A stretch of DNA of 64,000 nucleotides from Alopecurus myosuroides (GCA_028641055.1 CM054057.1:582333158-582397157), one strand, 5' to 3'; counted from the first letter of the stretch, positions 45,215 through 57,530 are shown. The notes: generated from the sequence alone by a model not told the origin. Translations and numbers: made by a program.

Positions 45215-46428
45215 GCAAGTATTCACTCACCTGAACCATTGTTTCCGTATCACCCTTGATACCGATACTTTCCGTTGTCTAATCTGCTAGCCTTATGATT
45301 CGTTGCTTGTGTTCCGATCCTATCACATGTTATCCTGTAACCCTGATATAGCCTCACCTCCACACCTATAACCCTTTTGCCTGTTGGCCTGTGTCTTACT
45401 AGCATGCTTAGTGTTGTTTGTGCTCGAGTCCGTTGTCCGTTATCTCTTTTACCATATTTATTATGTTTTGGGGCTCGATGTTTTAAACAACAACCTGTTA
45501 ATGTTTGAGGTAATGCTAATTTGATGATAAGGCACCGGCAGGAGGCCGGGTATGGTTTTGAGGCCTGCTAGTGTCGAACTTAGGAAAAGTTCTTGTCCTC
45601 TAAATCCATGATGAGCGCGCTAACCGCATGTGGGAAGCGTGTATGGGCGCCCCCCGCAATTCTGATTCGATTCGCATCTCGTCCAAATCGCCACACTTAG
45701 TTCGGGCTTTCCATTTGATGCACGCATTTGCAGGTACGAACCCTTGGCGCCAGGGTGGAACTTTTGTAGTCGGCATTTAGGGCGGCGTGGTCTTCCAGTG
45801 CTATGAGGGTCCCCCTTTTCTTCGCGGGGGCTCGATTAGCCGCGCACGCACAGCACATGGTTCTTTGGGCTTGATGCGAAGAAGAGTTGGGTTGTGTTGA
45901 GTGGCCTGCTTGGTGGGTTTGATCCCCGCCTGGCGGATTATTCTTACGTGTACGGCCAAATTGGTGCATCCCTGCAGGGTTAAATCTTCTCGAGAAGCCG
46001 TGTTGTCCGCGGTTATGGATGACTTGGTGATAGGGCTGGCTAACAAGGATTCGACAACTTACACCTAATTAATAATAATTTGACTAGTAATAGGCATATT
46101 GACACAATAACCTGAACCTTCATTAATCCAACTGTGTGGGTTATCCTCGGATTGCTTCTTTGGATAAGGGGCGAGATCCAGGATGGGTTTGTTTGAGGTT
46201 AGTGGTAGTTGGCTCCGATGTGCTATCTTATCCCTTTCTTTTAGCCGGATGTTGTAGCGTGTCTCTGTAGTTGGTTAGTGCAGCCCGCTGCCGCACCTTT
46301 GTATCACCTATTTTCCGTTGAACCCAAAGCATCTGTACTTGGTGTTGTCGGGTACACTTTGGTATCTTGTGCGTCTTGCTTGCCAATACTCGTCCGTACT
46401 GACCCCTTTGGGGCTGCTGGTTCTGCAG

Positions 46429-46493
46429 ACTACGTTTCCGAGGATCCCCAGGGTGGCTACTACATGGAGTATGACGAGGCTGCTGACGAGTAG
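46429..46493 (+). CDS. Candidate LTR terminal exon 3 (gypsy-2, 3' LTR copy)
   Basis: Same acceptor, phase and stop as at 36235-36299. One visible difference changes Val to Met (GTG to ATG). The reading frame is intact. Confidence 0.45.
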
Positions 46494-46961
46494 ATAGCGG
46501 ACCCGGGAGGATCCGAGACTTCGTGGATGGGCTCCGTTCTTTTCGTTTCCGGCCTCTTAGGCCTATTTGGATCTTGTCTGTACTCAGACACTTTGTATGC
46601 TTCCGCTGTGATGTAATGATGACTTGTTGGGACATGTGTTCTCTCCATGACTGTATTTGCTATCTCTGCTCTAGTGAGAGCTTTTGCCACTTATTTCTAT
46701 TTCTTTGTGTCTTAGAGATTTGTTGTGATATCACTTGTTCAAATGCCGTTGACGTACCATGTGTGTATGTTATGAAGTACGTCAATGGAAGTATTCGGAT
46801 TCCTATTGGATGGTTTCACAGACGATGAATAGTAGAGGATGGTTGTCACACGTTTACGTGTTGGCCTACTCATATTGAGATGCGGGTGCAGGTAGGCCCC
46901 GTAAGCCAATTATCTATTGTTTAGCGGTTTGTGTGTATCCTCTAGAAGTCCGGGTGCGACA

Positions 46962-48890
46962 CTGCAGTACCGGAGCAACTAGTCTAGCACCTAAAATTGC
47001 AGTAATGACAAATTTGGACTCAAACATGCGAGCACCTGGAATTGACATGTTGGATCTAAACCCGACACCACATCAAGAGGACGTCAACATAGAAGAGGAG
47101 GCATGACATGTGCATAATTCAAAATTCAGTAGAAAGCAGGCAAGTTCAAATTTCAGATTACTTCATCTCTATGTTGACCTTGAATTTAAGTGTAATGAAT
47201 TAACCAAGACCAAACAAATAGTAATCCAGGAGTACAAGAAGGGTTAGCAGTTATTACTGCAATAAAACATGTTGAATACTAATAAAAAAGTACATAGCAA
47301 GTTTTACCAAAGGAAAAAGAAAAATACTCGGATATCAGCTTATAAATATTCAAAAAATGACATGGGGATGAAGATGTAAAAAAATGAGTTTCTTTTATCT
47401 ATACTTCACCATGTTTAGACAAATACACAGGCTTAAACACCGAATCAAGAGCATTACATTCAACACTAGTATGCACCACAGATTACTGTGCGAAAACTTC
47501 TAAGACTCCGATGCTTGTTAGTATAAGAAAAATTGAAAGGGGCAAGTGACACGGGAGGAGGATTTCAAACATAATTAGATAAGCCAATAAAAGAATTTAC
47601 AGCAAACGAATAAGCCAACTGCGAAAGATATCTTCTCTACTTTTAAAGATTGCACTCTGTAGTCCTTGGTTCACCTCCTCGTCTAACAAGTGGCCAAACC
47701 AAACAAGCCAAAACCTTGCAGTCTACCATTTGCACTCTTGAGGATGTGGATGCAAACATCATGGTTATAAAAAAGCAAAGGGCATGCTTAATCTCGCTCT
47801 TAATTGCGAGCAAAACACTCAACCAGCGCCCAGCAACGAAGGAAAAGTTAGTATTACCAAATGGATATGTTCAATGACACTGCAGCTAGGGCATATAGCG
47901 TCCTCGACTAGTTTGCTGGATATGTTGTACCAGGTAGTGGGAATGGTATTGAGAGGCTAGATATATCCGTTGTTGTTGGTAAAACGTATAATACAAATGT
48001 AATGTGCCCTATGTTTCTAATCGAACTCAAAGTGAAGTAGGCATGGGTTCACTACTGTTCTTAATCTGAGGTTACACTACACATTCCAGCACATGGTGAG
48101 ATAGTGGCTAAGGCAGCAAGTTAATCCCATCAGTATTGGTCTTTTGTTTCTTCAATTTACAAGTCTAAAAATGTATCTTCTGGGCAAAAGATGGGTTGAT
48201 CTGCAAACTTTAAAACCAAAAAAAATGAACTACATATGGAACCTGAGAGGAGTTGTCAATAGTTGTAACTGGATCGACATGAATATAAAAACCAAAAAAA
48301 TCAAATTGCTACCTTCTTGGACAAGATGCATGGTTCTGTGGTCCTTACCAGGTTATGATAGTCTAAGAATAATAAGCTACTACAGAGTAATTTTCGGATT
48401 ATTCTATAACAGAGTTAATTTTTGCCACCCTGTTGGGGTTACATTGATGAATTGTCATAAACCACAATTTTGGAGCAAAACTGTAATATGAGCATTATGT
48501 TTTGCAACAAGTGTTCCCTTTGTTATTTGTTTGGAAAGTAAAAAAAGTAATGATGGAACAGAGTTGATCCATGTTCTGCACTAGTTGTGCCTTAATGGTG
48601 ATTGCATTGAAATTTCAAGTAGGAACCTACCAGTGTTTTGCCCACTAATTTCAGATTTTGCTTCCAAGTTCTTCACATGAATAAAATTGGTGCCTTAATG
48701 GCGACTGTATTGAAAATTTTAGGTTTGTTGGCTTGGTCGGCAGAAAAGGAGGAAGACAAGTTTGTTGAAGCCATAGTTTGTCCGTTATAAGTGTTCATTC
48801 AACAAATAGGACAACAATTCAATTCGTGATTTTTTCTTCCCCGGCGATTTACTAGTAGCAAATAAATATTAGACTTGGGCACAAGATATA
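46962..48890. other. Host DNA of the gypsy-2 insertion, no confident gene
   Basis: Continuation of the sequence interrupted by gypsy-2. From the junction a plus-strand frame runs to TGA at about 47106 and ends with IDMLDLNPTPHQEDVNIEEE. The LDLNPTP string looks like an EAR-type repression motif, but the frame is too short to assign. The rest is AT-rich. It may include 3' exons or trailer of the protease-like gene lying to the right on the minus strand, but I cannot place them. Confidence 0.35.
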
Positions 48891-48891
48891 C

Positions 48892-49252
48892 CTTGTTATC
48901 AGAAGAAGACTCTGCAACCATTTATGAAGTTTCATTGTTGGTAGGATGGTGATCTTGTCACCACTAGAACCAATGATAAGCCCAGCCATGTGTCGAGATC
49001 CACGAGGACTAAAATATAGAATTAGCCCTCCAAGTCCACTCTAGAAGATGTGTAAGCGATTAGAAAGGAAAAGGTTCACACATATAACACCAAAAATTAA
49101 GAAACCAAGTACAAGAGTGTACCTATGTTATCTTACAATCAGACACAAGGACTTCATTCTCGAAAATGAGAGGAGAACAATTTGCACCCATCAAAGTGCC
49201 ATAAGAGGCACAACCATACGTAGATAGATGTTTGAGTTTTCCTCGGGGATAA
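48892..49252 (-). pseudogene. 3' part of a trypsin-like-protease-like gene (grass family), split by the MULE
   Basis: Two minus-strand segments look like exons. About 49252-49123 encodes YPRGKLKHLSTYGCASYGTL, then ENEVLVSDCKIT, and reaches a TAG beside two possible donors (GTAAGA at 49136, GTACAC at 49122). 49040-48892 follows an acceptor TTCTAG and encodes SGLGGLILYF and AGLIIG before the donor AAG|GTATAT. The order S-x-CKIT then G-[IL]-GGxx-[ILV] resembles the C-terminal half of an expanded grass family related to trypsin-like peptidases (PF13365-like). I recognise it from memory. The in-frame TAG after CKIT and the MULE 100 bp upstream suggest the gene is dead. Confidence 0.45.
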
Positions 49253-49601
49253 CTAGTATCCATAGTGTAGACACATTAGAGGCAAAAGGACGTGACAGTA
49301 GAAATACCAATAGTGTCATCATATAGTCCCAAGAACCCATGCAAAGTTTTTTTATTGGGCAGTGCTTCGGTGTCCCCTCCTTGGGCTGAAAACCGGAAAA
49401 AAGATCAAGGGCGCGATCGTATTTTGCAATTAATTGATTTATTTTTGTGCGCTAATACATATCTACCGTATACCCCCATTTTTATACGGTATCTGTTCAA
49501 AAAACGGCGGGCCCACCCCTCCCGCCCACCTCCACGTACGTGATCAGATTGTAAACTGCCGCTGGCTCTACAAACCCTAGCGCCGCTCGCCATCTCCACT
49601 C

Positions 49602-49935
49602 ATGTCGCAGCCCCCGATCGCGGCTCCTCTGGTGGCGCACCGGAGTTTTCACATCCTCTCCACAACTGGCCTCCTCGCCGCTCCCGATCTCTCCTACTCA
49701 CGTCCGCGTGCGACTGCTCCTCCTCCTCGATCGCCATCCTCTCCACAACCGGCCTCCTTGCCGCTACCGATCTCTCCACCTCCGGTGTACACGTCGACGG
49801 CTGGTCCTCTTCCTCGCCATCCTCTCCACAACCGGCCTCCTCGCTGCTACCGACCTCTCCACCTCCATTGTACACGTCGACGGCTGGTCCTCTTCCTCAC
49901 CATCCTCTCCACAACCAGTGGATCTAGGCGTCCCC
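49602..49935 (+). repeat. 83-bp tandem repeats in the MULE leader
   Basis: The landmark CATCCTCTCCACAAC recurs at about 49652, 49735, 49818 and 49901, giving a unit of 83 bp. Copies share CTCCTCGCCGCT and CGTCGACGGCTGGTCC. Since 83 is not a multiple of three, a frame through the array changes register in each copy, so the overlapping frames are unlikely to be a gene. The segment follows AAACCCTAGCGCCGC and may be transcribed leader. Confidence 0.88.
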
Positions 49936-50374
49936 GTCACAGACACTAGATAATGAAATTCTTCGTCAATTTTTTATTATCATTTATTCTTTACGTGTGT
50001 GATTAGTGAAATTCTTCATATGAATATTGTCAAAGGACTCCCAATATAATTGGATCTTGGGAACGAAGAAAATGACCTTGATGTACTACTGGGATTAATT
50101 ACATTAGATAAATAAACTAGATAATTATGTCATGTAGATGATCACAGTTGTTTCAGCCATCGGGATAGTACATCAACCCTAGAGATGATCTTTTACATAG
50201 TGTGTTATTGATTTGTTTAAGATCACCGAGTGGATACATGAGATAAAGCTAGCATAGAGATGAACACAAATATTCTTTTAAGGTACTGCAAAATAAACGA
50301 CCACTAGATGATATAAAACAAATTATCAGACATATTGCCTTACCAGGCAATGTGGCCTATATAATTTTTTTTCT

Positions 50375-51192
50375 TGCGAGGACATTTTGTTCCTAACATT
50401 TGTTTCAACCATTTATTTCTAGACATTGTTCCTAGCATTTGTTTCTAATTTTTTTTGCACGCATTTTGTTCCAATCATTTGTTCCTAGATTTTTTTCTAG
50501 CATTTGTTCACATTTATTCCTAGCATTTGTTTCTACATTTTGTTCCTAAAATTTTTTCTAATTATTTATTCCTATATTTTGTTTCTAGCATTTTGTTCCA
50601 AGCATTATTTTCTAAATTTTGTTCCAAGCATTTTGTCCAAATCATTTGTTCCTAGATTTTGTTCCTAGCATTTGCTCCGACATTTTGTTCGTAGCATTTG
50701 TTTCAAGCATTTGTTTCTAAATTTTGTTCCTTGCATTTTTTCCACACATTTGTTTATAAGTTTTGTTCTAATCATTTCTTCCTTGTTACTAACATTTATT
50801 CCAAACATTTGTTCCTAGCAGTTCTTCCTATATTTTGTTCCTAACATTTGTTCCAACTATTTGTTGCTAGATTTTGTTCCTATATCATTTGTTCCAAGAT
50901 TTTTCTTTCTACATTTTGTTCCAAGATTTTATTTCTACATTTTGTTCCAAGAACTTTGTTCCACAAATTTGTTCCTAGATTTTGTTCCTAACATTTGTTT
51001 TCAACCATTTGTTCCTAGATTTTGTTCCTAGCATTTATTTGAAGCATTTGTTTCTAAATTTTGTTCCTAGCATTTTTGTTCCTAGATTTTCTTCCTAACA
51101 TTTGTTTCAACCATGTGTTCCTAGATTTTGCTCGTAGCATTTATTTGAAGCATTTGTTTCTAAATTTTGTTCCAAGCATTTTTTGTTCTTAC
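50375..51192. repeat. Degenerate minisatellite CATTTGTTCCTAGATTTTGTT in the MULE
   Basis: About 0.8 kb of imperfect 15-30-bp units based on TTTGTTCCTAG and CATTTGTT. It is bracketed by two copies of AGGCAATGTGGCCTA followed by TATAATTTTTTT or CATAATTTTTTT (50345 and 51193). The bracketing copies suggest that the array expanded between, or was duplicated with, a short flanking direct repeat. Confidence 0.85.
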
Positions 51193-51237
51193 TAGGCAAT
51201 GTGGCCTACATAATTTTTTTTATTGCTAGCGCATTTG

Positions 51238-51580
51238 GTGGATATTGTAGTTCCGAGGGCATTACTCGACTTAGAAGTCTACTTAGTTAAGAATCAACAA
51301 ATTTGGTGGATTATTATAGACTCGAGAAGGCACATTTGGTAAATTATTTCTAGACCCGAGAGAACATTTGGTGGATTATAATAGACCCGACAGGGCACAT
51401 TTGGTGGATTATTTTTTAGTCCCAAGAGAACATTTGGTGAATTACTATAGGCCCGAGGGCACATTTTGTGGATTATTTTTATACCGAAGGATGATACATT
51501 TGGTGGATTATTATATACCAGAGGGAACATTTGGTGGATTATTATATGTCTGAGGGCACATTTGGTGGGTTATTATGGTA
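51238..51580. repeat. About 31-bp minisatellite ACATTTGGTGGATTATTATA in the MULE
   Basis: About ten units with the core GGCACATTTGGTGGATTATT followed by ATAGACCCGAG, unit length about 29-36 bp. Frames through it are artefacts of the repeat. It directly follows the previous minisatellite and precedes the transposase gene by about 400 bp. Confidence 0.88.
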
Positions 51581-51971
51581 AAAAAGGAATTTAATCTCCT
51601 AGAATTCCTTTTCATAGGGGTACCTAATCGAAGGATGATGATAGCATGAACTTCTTAATTAGGGATGAGACACTCGTGATTTCATTAGACATCATAACAC
51701 ACTTTTTTAAATCCATTGTATGGTCCACTAAGTAGGTGCTACTATTAGCAAAATCCTCGGAAAATAAGTACCATCATTTTCAAGCATGTTATGAATAAAG
51801 ATGGACACTAGTGAGCAATCTGATATATGTTGGAATTTAACTTAATTTGGGGTTTAGTGTAACCTCCGGGAGGTAGCTACCACTTACGCAGGAGCTCTGA
51901 TAGTTGACAAAAATACGTTGTGCCAGGTTCTAATTATGAACTGATTGTGTTACTGCCAATGTGCTACAGTT

Positions 51972-54461
51972 ATGGAGGACTCTACATCATCAAAGACTGA
52001 GGAAAGCGCGTTTGAAGATGATTATATCCGTTCAGATGATGTATATTCTCAATCAAATGAGGATGTACCTTCCGATGACGACCAGCTTGGAAGCGAGTAC
52101 GAAAATTCCGACGATGATGATACCATGAACGGGAACGGATGCGACGATGATGATACCATGAGCTTCAACGGATCATCCGATGATGATAACGTGCGTCACA
52201 TGTGTTAACTAAATTTTATGCAGCCAAAGTCACAATAGCTTACATTTTATTCTTTATATTCTGCAGATGGACGTCGATGGCCTCAATGAGGACAATAGTT
52301 GTTCTGTATCATACTCAGAAAACAAGAGTGAAGTATGTTCACTATTCTACGTTGAGAAGCATTGTATGCAAGTTCTGAATTTACAACTTACATGTCCTTG
52401 ATTTTATTTTCTTAGTTGACATAATCAGCTAACAATGAGCATTGTCATAATGGAGAATCGGACGATGAAATTGGTTATGATATAGATGAAGACAGGGAAG
52501 AAGTACTTCAAAGATATCGGTAGATGATGGCCCAGACGTTTCGCTCTGAAACTCATGCTTACAATCACTACAACAAGCATGCAAAAGAACAAGGCTTCAG
52601 CATACGAATTTACAAATCCAAGAAGACAAAATGTGCTACGCCAGAAGTACGGAAAAGGAAGTCCGTGTGCTCGAGGGAAGGGAAAAAGAATAGCAAGTTC
52701 CTGACCATGGATGGCCGCATGCGTAGGTTATGGCCCGAGACCCGCTGCAACTGTGGTGCCCATCTGACTGTGAAGAAAGATAAAAAACGGTACAGACTGG
52801 TATTTTGAGAGTTTTGAAGACAAGCACAAGCATGTACTAGCCAGACCAGATGAAGTGCCATTTCGGTGGTCACACAGAAAAATTCCGTCTTGCGCAAGAG
52901 CAGCGATCATGGCAGCTACAGCATCAAGGGTGAGGAAGAATACTATAATGGATAACTGTGTGAGAAGCACAGGTGGGTATCAAAATGTGGGATGGGTCAG
53001 TAAGGATCTGTACAATATGAGTTCCAGACTGACGAGGTTGGAGATCAAGAAGGGTGATGCGAACATAGCCATTAGCCTTATGGAGAGTAGAAAGAAAAAG
53101 GACCCAAATATGTTTTTCGAGTACACGCAAGATAAAGAAGGAAACCTGCAACACATGCTGGTGTGACTCTCAGTCCCGCCAGGACTATCAAGACTTAGGT
53201 GACGTGGTAGTTTTTTATAGCACCTACAAGATGAATCGGTATGCTATGCCATTTATTCCCTTTGTGGGTCTGAACAGTCACCGTAAGACCACGATTTTTT
53301 GGTGTGCCATCGTTTCAAGCGAGACAAAGGAAACCTATGCTTGGGTGCTTCAAGCATTCCTAAGGGAATTGAGTCAGAAGAAGTCAAAGTCTGTAATAAC
53401 TGATGATGACGCTGCCATGATCGCTATAATTAGGCATGTGCTCAAAGGTGTGAGGTCTCGTTTATGCTCGTGGCACATAGAAAACAATATGGCACAACAT
53501 CTCAGTGAGAAGTCCTTGTTGGAGTTCCGATGAATTATATACCACGTCAGCAGACCTAACGTATGGGAGGACAACTGTCACGCGTTTGTTTCAAAATGGT
53601 GGACCAAAAATACCACAGAATGGTTAGAGAGGATGTATAAGAAGAAGGAACTATGGGCCTCATCCTTGTTAACCGATGGATTTTTCCTAGGCATGAGAAG
53701 CAGTCAGAGGAGTGAAAGTATAAACGCACGGCTTCACCTTCACCTTGACTATGGTTTGAGCCTAGTTCAGCTGATTCTGCACAATGAGAATGCCATTGTT
53801 AAAATGCGTCAAAGAGAGGCGAATGATGACTACATTGCTTCATAGTCTCCACCAATGGCAATTACGGATGCAAGGGAGATCGAGGAGTATGCTGCCCAAG
53901 TCTTTACTGCGTCAAACTTCTACTTTCTGCAAGAATATTTGAAAAAGATCTGTTACCTCGAGGTCATTGAGAATGGTATGGGAGAGGTGACTCAACATTT
54001 TATCGTTACATGGAAAACTAATCGTAAGTTCGTTTATTTCGTGGACTACTCTCCTACAGACACTAAAGAAACCATAAAATGCAGCTATCGAAGGATGCAT
54101 CGTGCGGGCCTTCCTTGCAAGCATATCCTCTTTGTACCGAAGTATCTGAAAATATGAAAACTGCCAAAATGTCTAATTCTTAGACACATATCGAAAAAAG
54201 CTAGATATGGATTGCCTCCGAGGCGCACAAGCGATCTCTTTGAATTTGGTAGGTCAGGGTCATCGGAGCGAGGAAGACAATGCCAGCTAAAATTGTTAGG
54301 GAACGAGGCATTCTATGGTGCATCCCAGGACTCAGACTTGTTCAAAGAGTTAAAGGAAAGTCTGCAAGCCATTATATCAAAAAAATATGATAAACAGAGT
54401 GGAACGTATCCTCACAGAAACCTTGACAAGCAATATGCACCAGGTTTAAAGGATAGGATTT
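51972..54461 (+). pseudogene. FAR1-type MULE transposase, multiply broken
   Basis: Candidate exons are 51972-52190 (ATG, an Asp/Ser-rich acidic leader), 52267-52332 and about 52429 onward, with GT-AG borders. Next come a FAR1 DNA-binding domain (about 52540-52890: SETHAYNHYNKHAKEQGFSI, Cys/His residues), a MULE transposase domain (about 53040-53760: MPFIPFVGLN, VITDDDAAMI, LCSWHIENNM, RSESINARL) and a SWIM zinc finger (about 54079-54130: CSYRRMHRAGLPCKHIL). Breaks are a TAG at 52521, an extra A in a run near 52785, a frameshift near 53158, and stops at 53531, 53843 and 54155. The expected first catalytic Asp (F-D-S-T-Y) is Tyr (TAT, 53216-53218). The product would have acted in the nucleus on MULE ends, and this copy cannot. 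Confidence 0.85.
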
Positions 54462-54539
54462 AGGGATTGGTAATCCTCTGAAAGTGTCCACCAAATGTGC
54501 TCGTAAGAAAGGAGATAATCATGAGAACCACCTGTTGAC

Positions 54540-57530
54540 AAAAAAATTAGGTCACTCTATGAAGATCGAGAAAATCACATTCTTAGGAAAAGTGGTTCAT
54601 TTGAGCCTAAACGGCCCCTCTATAATTTTGCCATTTTTCGGACAGTCGCCTAATGGACCTAAATTTTTGCACTTGCTAGCGCGAAAGTACTTGTGAGGAA
54701 TATGTAATTTTTTTTGAAAAAATCATAGTTTGAAAATAACATATTTAATTGATAAAATAAAGACTAAAATGAATGAGATAACACATTAAAAAAACACCAC
54801 GCGCAGCTTGCCAAAAACCAGGCGTGTTGGTTTGGCTCAATAACTCCACACGGAGTTAATAAAAAAAAGATTTGTTGAGCTGGGTTGGCCCAGTGCGATA
54901 GTTACACCCCCTGAACTTTTTTGGGTCTGATTTCAACCATGAGCTAATAAAAAAACCACGGGCTGTTGGTTTGGCCCAATCTACACAACGACCCAAACGG
55001 TTCCACTTGTCAGCCAGAATTAAAACAGATTTGCTTTCAAACTTTAAAAATCCATAGCTTTTGTTCTACCTGGCCAAATTCAATAATTTCGTAGCCATTG
55101 AAATCAGCACAACGTGTAGAACACATTGCAGCTATAAAATGTCACTTTCGAATCGTGCACAAACTTGCTACTCACATATCCCTATAAATTATACGCCCCT
55201 AAGAACTATTCTTTCATATACTCCCTCTGTCTCAAAATAATTGTCGCTCAAATGTTTGTATCTACATCATGTATTTTAAAACAGGATGCATCCATTTAAA
55301 CATCAATTATTTTCAAACGGAGGGAGTATTATTTTTGAGTGGATCCAATGGCATTTGTTATGTATTAAAACATATTTTCAGAAAGTACAAAACAAATTAT
55401 TTAAGAACATTCTAGTGACACAAGTGCATCAATTTAGTTTGTGTCCTTTATTAATTCACTAGTAAAGTTTTAGAACATATTTAATAGAGAAAACTCCCTA
55501 TAAATGAGGATTAGGCATGAAATATGGACTAGTGCGTGTGAAAATTTAGCACCTATGCTTCCCATGCGAAACTACTCTTGTTTGCCAACATGGTACCTAA
55601 TCTCAAAGTATGAAGCTGGAATGGCCATAACAAGGTCATTTGGCTTGGAACCTACTTATGTTCCCACATGAAATGATAGTTTTTGAATGTTGGTTTGCAA
55701 GAACTCTAGTTTATCATTTGTCCTATAAACTAGTAGACACAAGGGGACACCATTCCAAAGCATTTGATTTTTTGAGCATTAATTCAATTTATTTGAATTT
55801 TTCTATAAATTGTGGCAAACGGCCGGCATGGATAATCATTCAAGGGGCATGATTTTTTGAAAACTATCCAATTTTCTATGATAAAACCACTCCTTCTCTA
55901 CCTTAAAATGTTTTTTTCCAAATATTCCTGATAAAGCTATCATAGCCATGCAGTTCAAATTCGACTTACTTTCATAAAATGGGAATAACTCAGTTAAATG
56001 TGGGAAATTAGGTAGGAATGGATAAAACTGTCCTATAAAGGAGGACTAGCCATGAAATAGGGATTAGTTTGTGTGAAAATAGGATGGGCCCAAAAGTGCA
56101 ACATATTTCTAGTAAAATGGTGTTTTGGGCACTAGGAAAATAAAAATGGGTTTGTTTTCAAATATTTAGAACCAAACTTCGCACCAATGCTTCCCATGCC
56201 AAACTACTCATGTTTCCTTACATAATTAAGAATCTCCTATCGGATGAACACACCATTTCCCATCTTATGATTGCAAATATTGACTGGTACAATAGAAATT
56301 AAAAAAAGATCAGAATATAGGAAAAACTACTCCTTATGTCTTTGTTCGTGTATATTATCGTCTGTTAAAAAAATTAGGTCATTTTAGGAAGGTCGATAAA
56401 ATCACATTCTTAGAAAAAGTGGTTCAAGTGAGCCTAAACGGCCCCTCTCTAATTTTGCCAATTTTTTTACAGTCGCCAAATGGACCTAATTTTTTGCACT
56501 TGCTAGCGCGTAGGTACTGGTGAGGAATATGTAATTTTTTTTGAAAATACGAAAGTTTGAAAATAACATAATTAATTTAAAAAATAAATACTAAATTGAA
56601 TGAGAAAAAAACCAGCACGACTTGTTGAGTTGGCCCAATAACTGCACGTACGGAGCTAACTGCAGTTGGATAATTTTATGTCTGTTGTTGGGCTGACCAG
56701 GCTGCAGCTCTGGCTGGGATCTGTATGTGGATGGAGCTTGTAAATGGACCGGCACAACCGTTCTTCTTGGCAGCCTCTGGCATGGGGCAATGGGCCATAT
56801 TGTGGCCCAGCACCGCATGCGAAATCGGGACTAGTTCAAATTTGACTTACTTTCATAAAATGAGTGTAAACTCACTTAAATATGAGAAATTAGCTAGAAA
56901 TGGACAAAACTTTCTATAAACGAGGAATAGCCATGAAATAAGGACTAGTTTGTGCGAAATTTGGATGGGCCCAAAATTGCACCATCTTTCAGGTACTTGC
57001 TTCACCAGAAATGCCGTTTTGGACACTAGGAAAATAAAAAATGTGTTTTTTTAAAATATTCCAGAACCAAACTTGACACAATGCGTTCCATGCCAAACTA
57101 CTCCTGTTTCCTCACATAGTTAATAATATCCTATGAGATGAACACCATTTCCCTCATTATGATTGCAAATATTGACCGGTACAGTATAAACTAAAAAAAA
57201 ACTAAACAAAACCACTCGTTCAGTCTTTGTTCGTGTATGTTATTATCTGTTAAAAAAATTAGGTCATTTTATGAAGGTCGAGAAAATCAAAATCTGAGGA
57301 AAAGTGGTTCATTTGAGCTTAAACGGTCTCTCTCTAATTTTGCCATTTTTTCGACAGTCACCAAATAGACCAAAAAAATTGCACTTGCTAGCGCGAAGGT
57401 ACTTGTGAGGAATATATAATTTTTTTTGGAAAAAATCGAAGTATGAAAATAACATATTTAATTGATAAAATAAAGACTAAAATGAATGAGATAACACATA
57501 AAATGTAACACCACCCGCCCCTTGCCAAAA
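54540..57530. repeat. Degenerate direct repeats of about 0.9 kb in the right part of the MULE
   Basis: A block from AAAAAATTAGGTCA through GTGGTTCATTTGAGC, TTTTGCCATTTTT, TTGCACTTGCTAGCGCG and GAGGAATATGTAATTTTTTT occurs at about 54540, 56367 and 57250. A second block (TCCTATAAA-GAGGA, GCCATGAAATA, GGATGGGCCCAAAA) recurs at about 55495, 56030 and 56910. The last two periods are about 880 bp, and the older left part is more diverged. No gene is visible. Confidence 0.85.
55221..55326. mobile_element. Stowaway MITE (106 bp)
   Basis: Inverted termini CTCCCTCTGTCTCAAAATAA and AATTATTTTCAAACGGAGGGAG-type end, flanked by TA on both sides (55219-55220, 55327-55328). This is the classic Triticeae Stowaway structure (Tc1/mariner MITE). 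It is nested inside the MULE repeats. Confidence 0.93.

Larger units (their letters stand above)
32515..46961 (+). mobile_element. Complete Ty3/gypsy chromovirus-type element (gypsy-2), 14.4 kb
   Basis: A full element with two LTRs (4254 and 4244 bp), tRNA-Met primer site, pre-gag ORF, gag-pol and polypurine tract, flanked by the 5-bp target duplication CTGCA (32510-32514 and 46962-46966). LTR ends are TGTAA(T/C)ATCCC and GGGTGCGACA. The LTRs differ by about 2-3% by eye. The gene order and LTR organisation are the same as in gypsy-1, but the sequences are clearly different families. Four in-frame stops and one frameshift mean this copy is not autonomous now. Confidence 0.96.
42718..46961 (+). 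repeat. 3' LTR of gypsy-2, 4244 bp
   Basis: Near-identical to 32515-36768, with scattered substitutions and small indels (for example in the A/G-rich run near 43160 and the T run near 44230). It ends GTGCGACA, followed by the CTGCA duplication. It repeats the TATA-like box and both acidic segments. Confidence 0.96.

Noticed and set aside
48144..48491. 115-codon plus-strand frame
   Set aside because: No domain, AT-rich, and opposite in strand to the only host-like gene nearby. Likely chance.
49602..49949. 115-codon proline-rich frame in the MULE leader
   Set aside because: Produced by 83-bp repeats that shift register each copy.
51238..51580. Regular short repeats resembling a CRISPR array
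   Set aside because: Units are contiguous without unique spacers and lie in plant transposon DNA, so this is a minisatellite.
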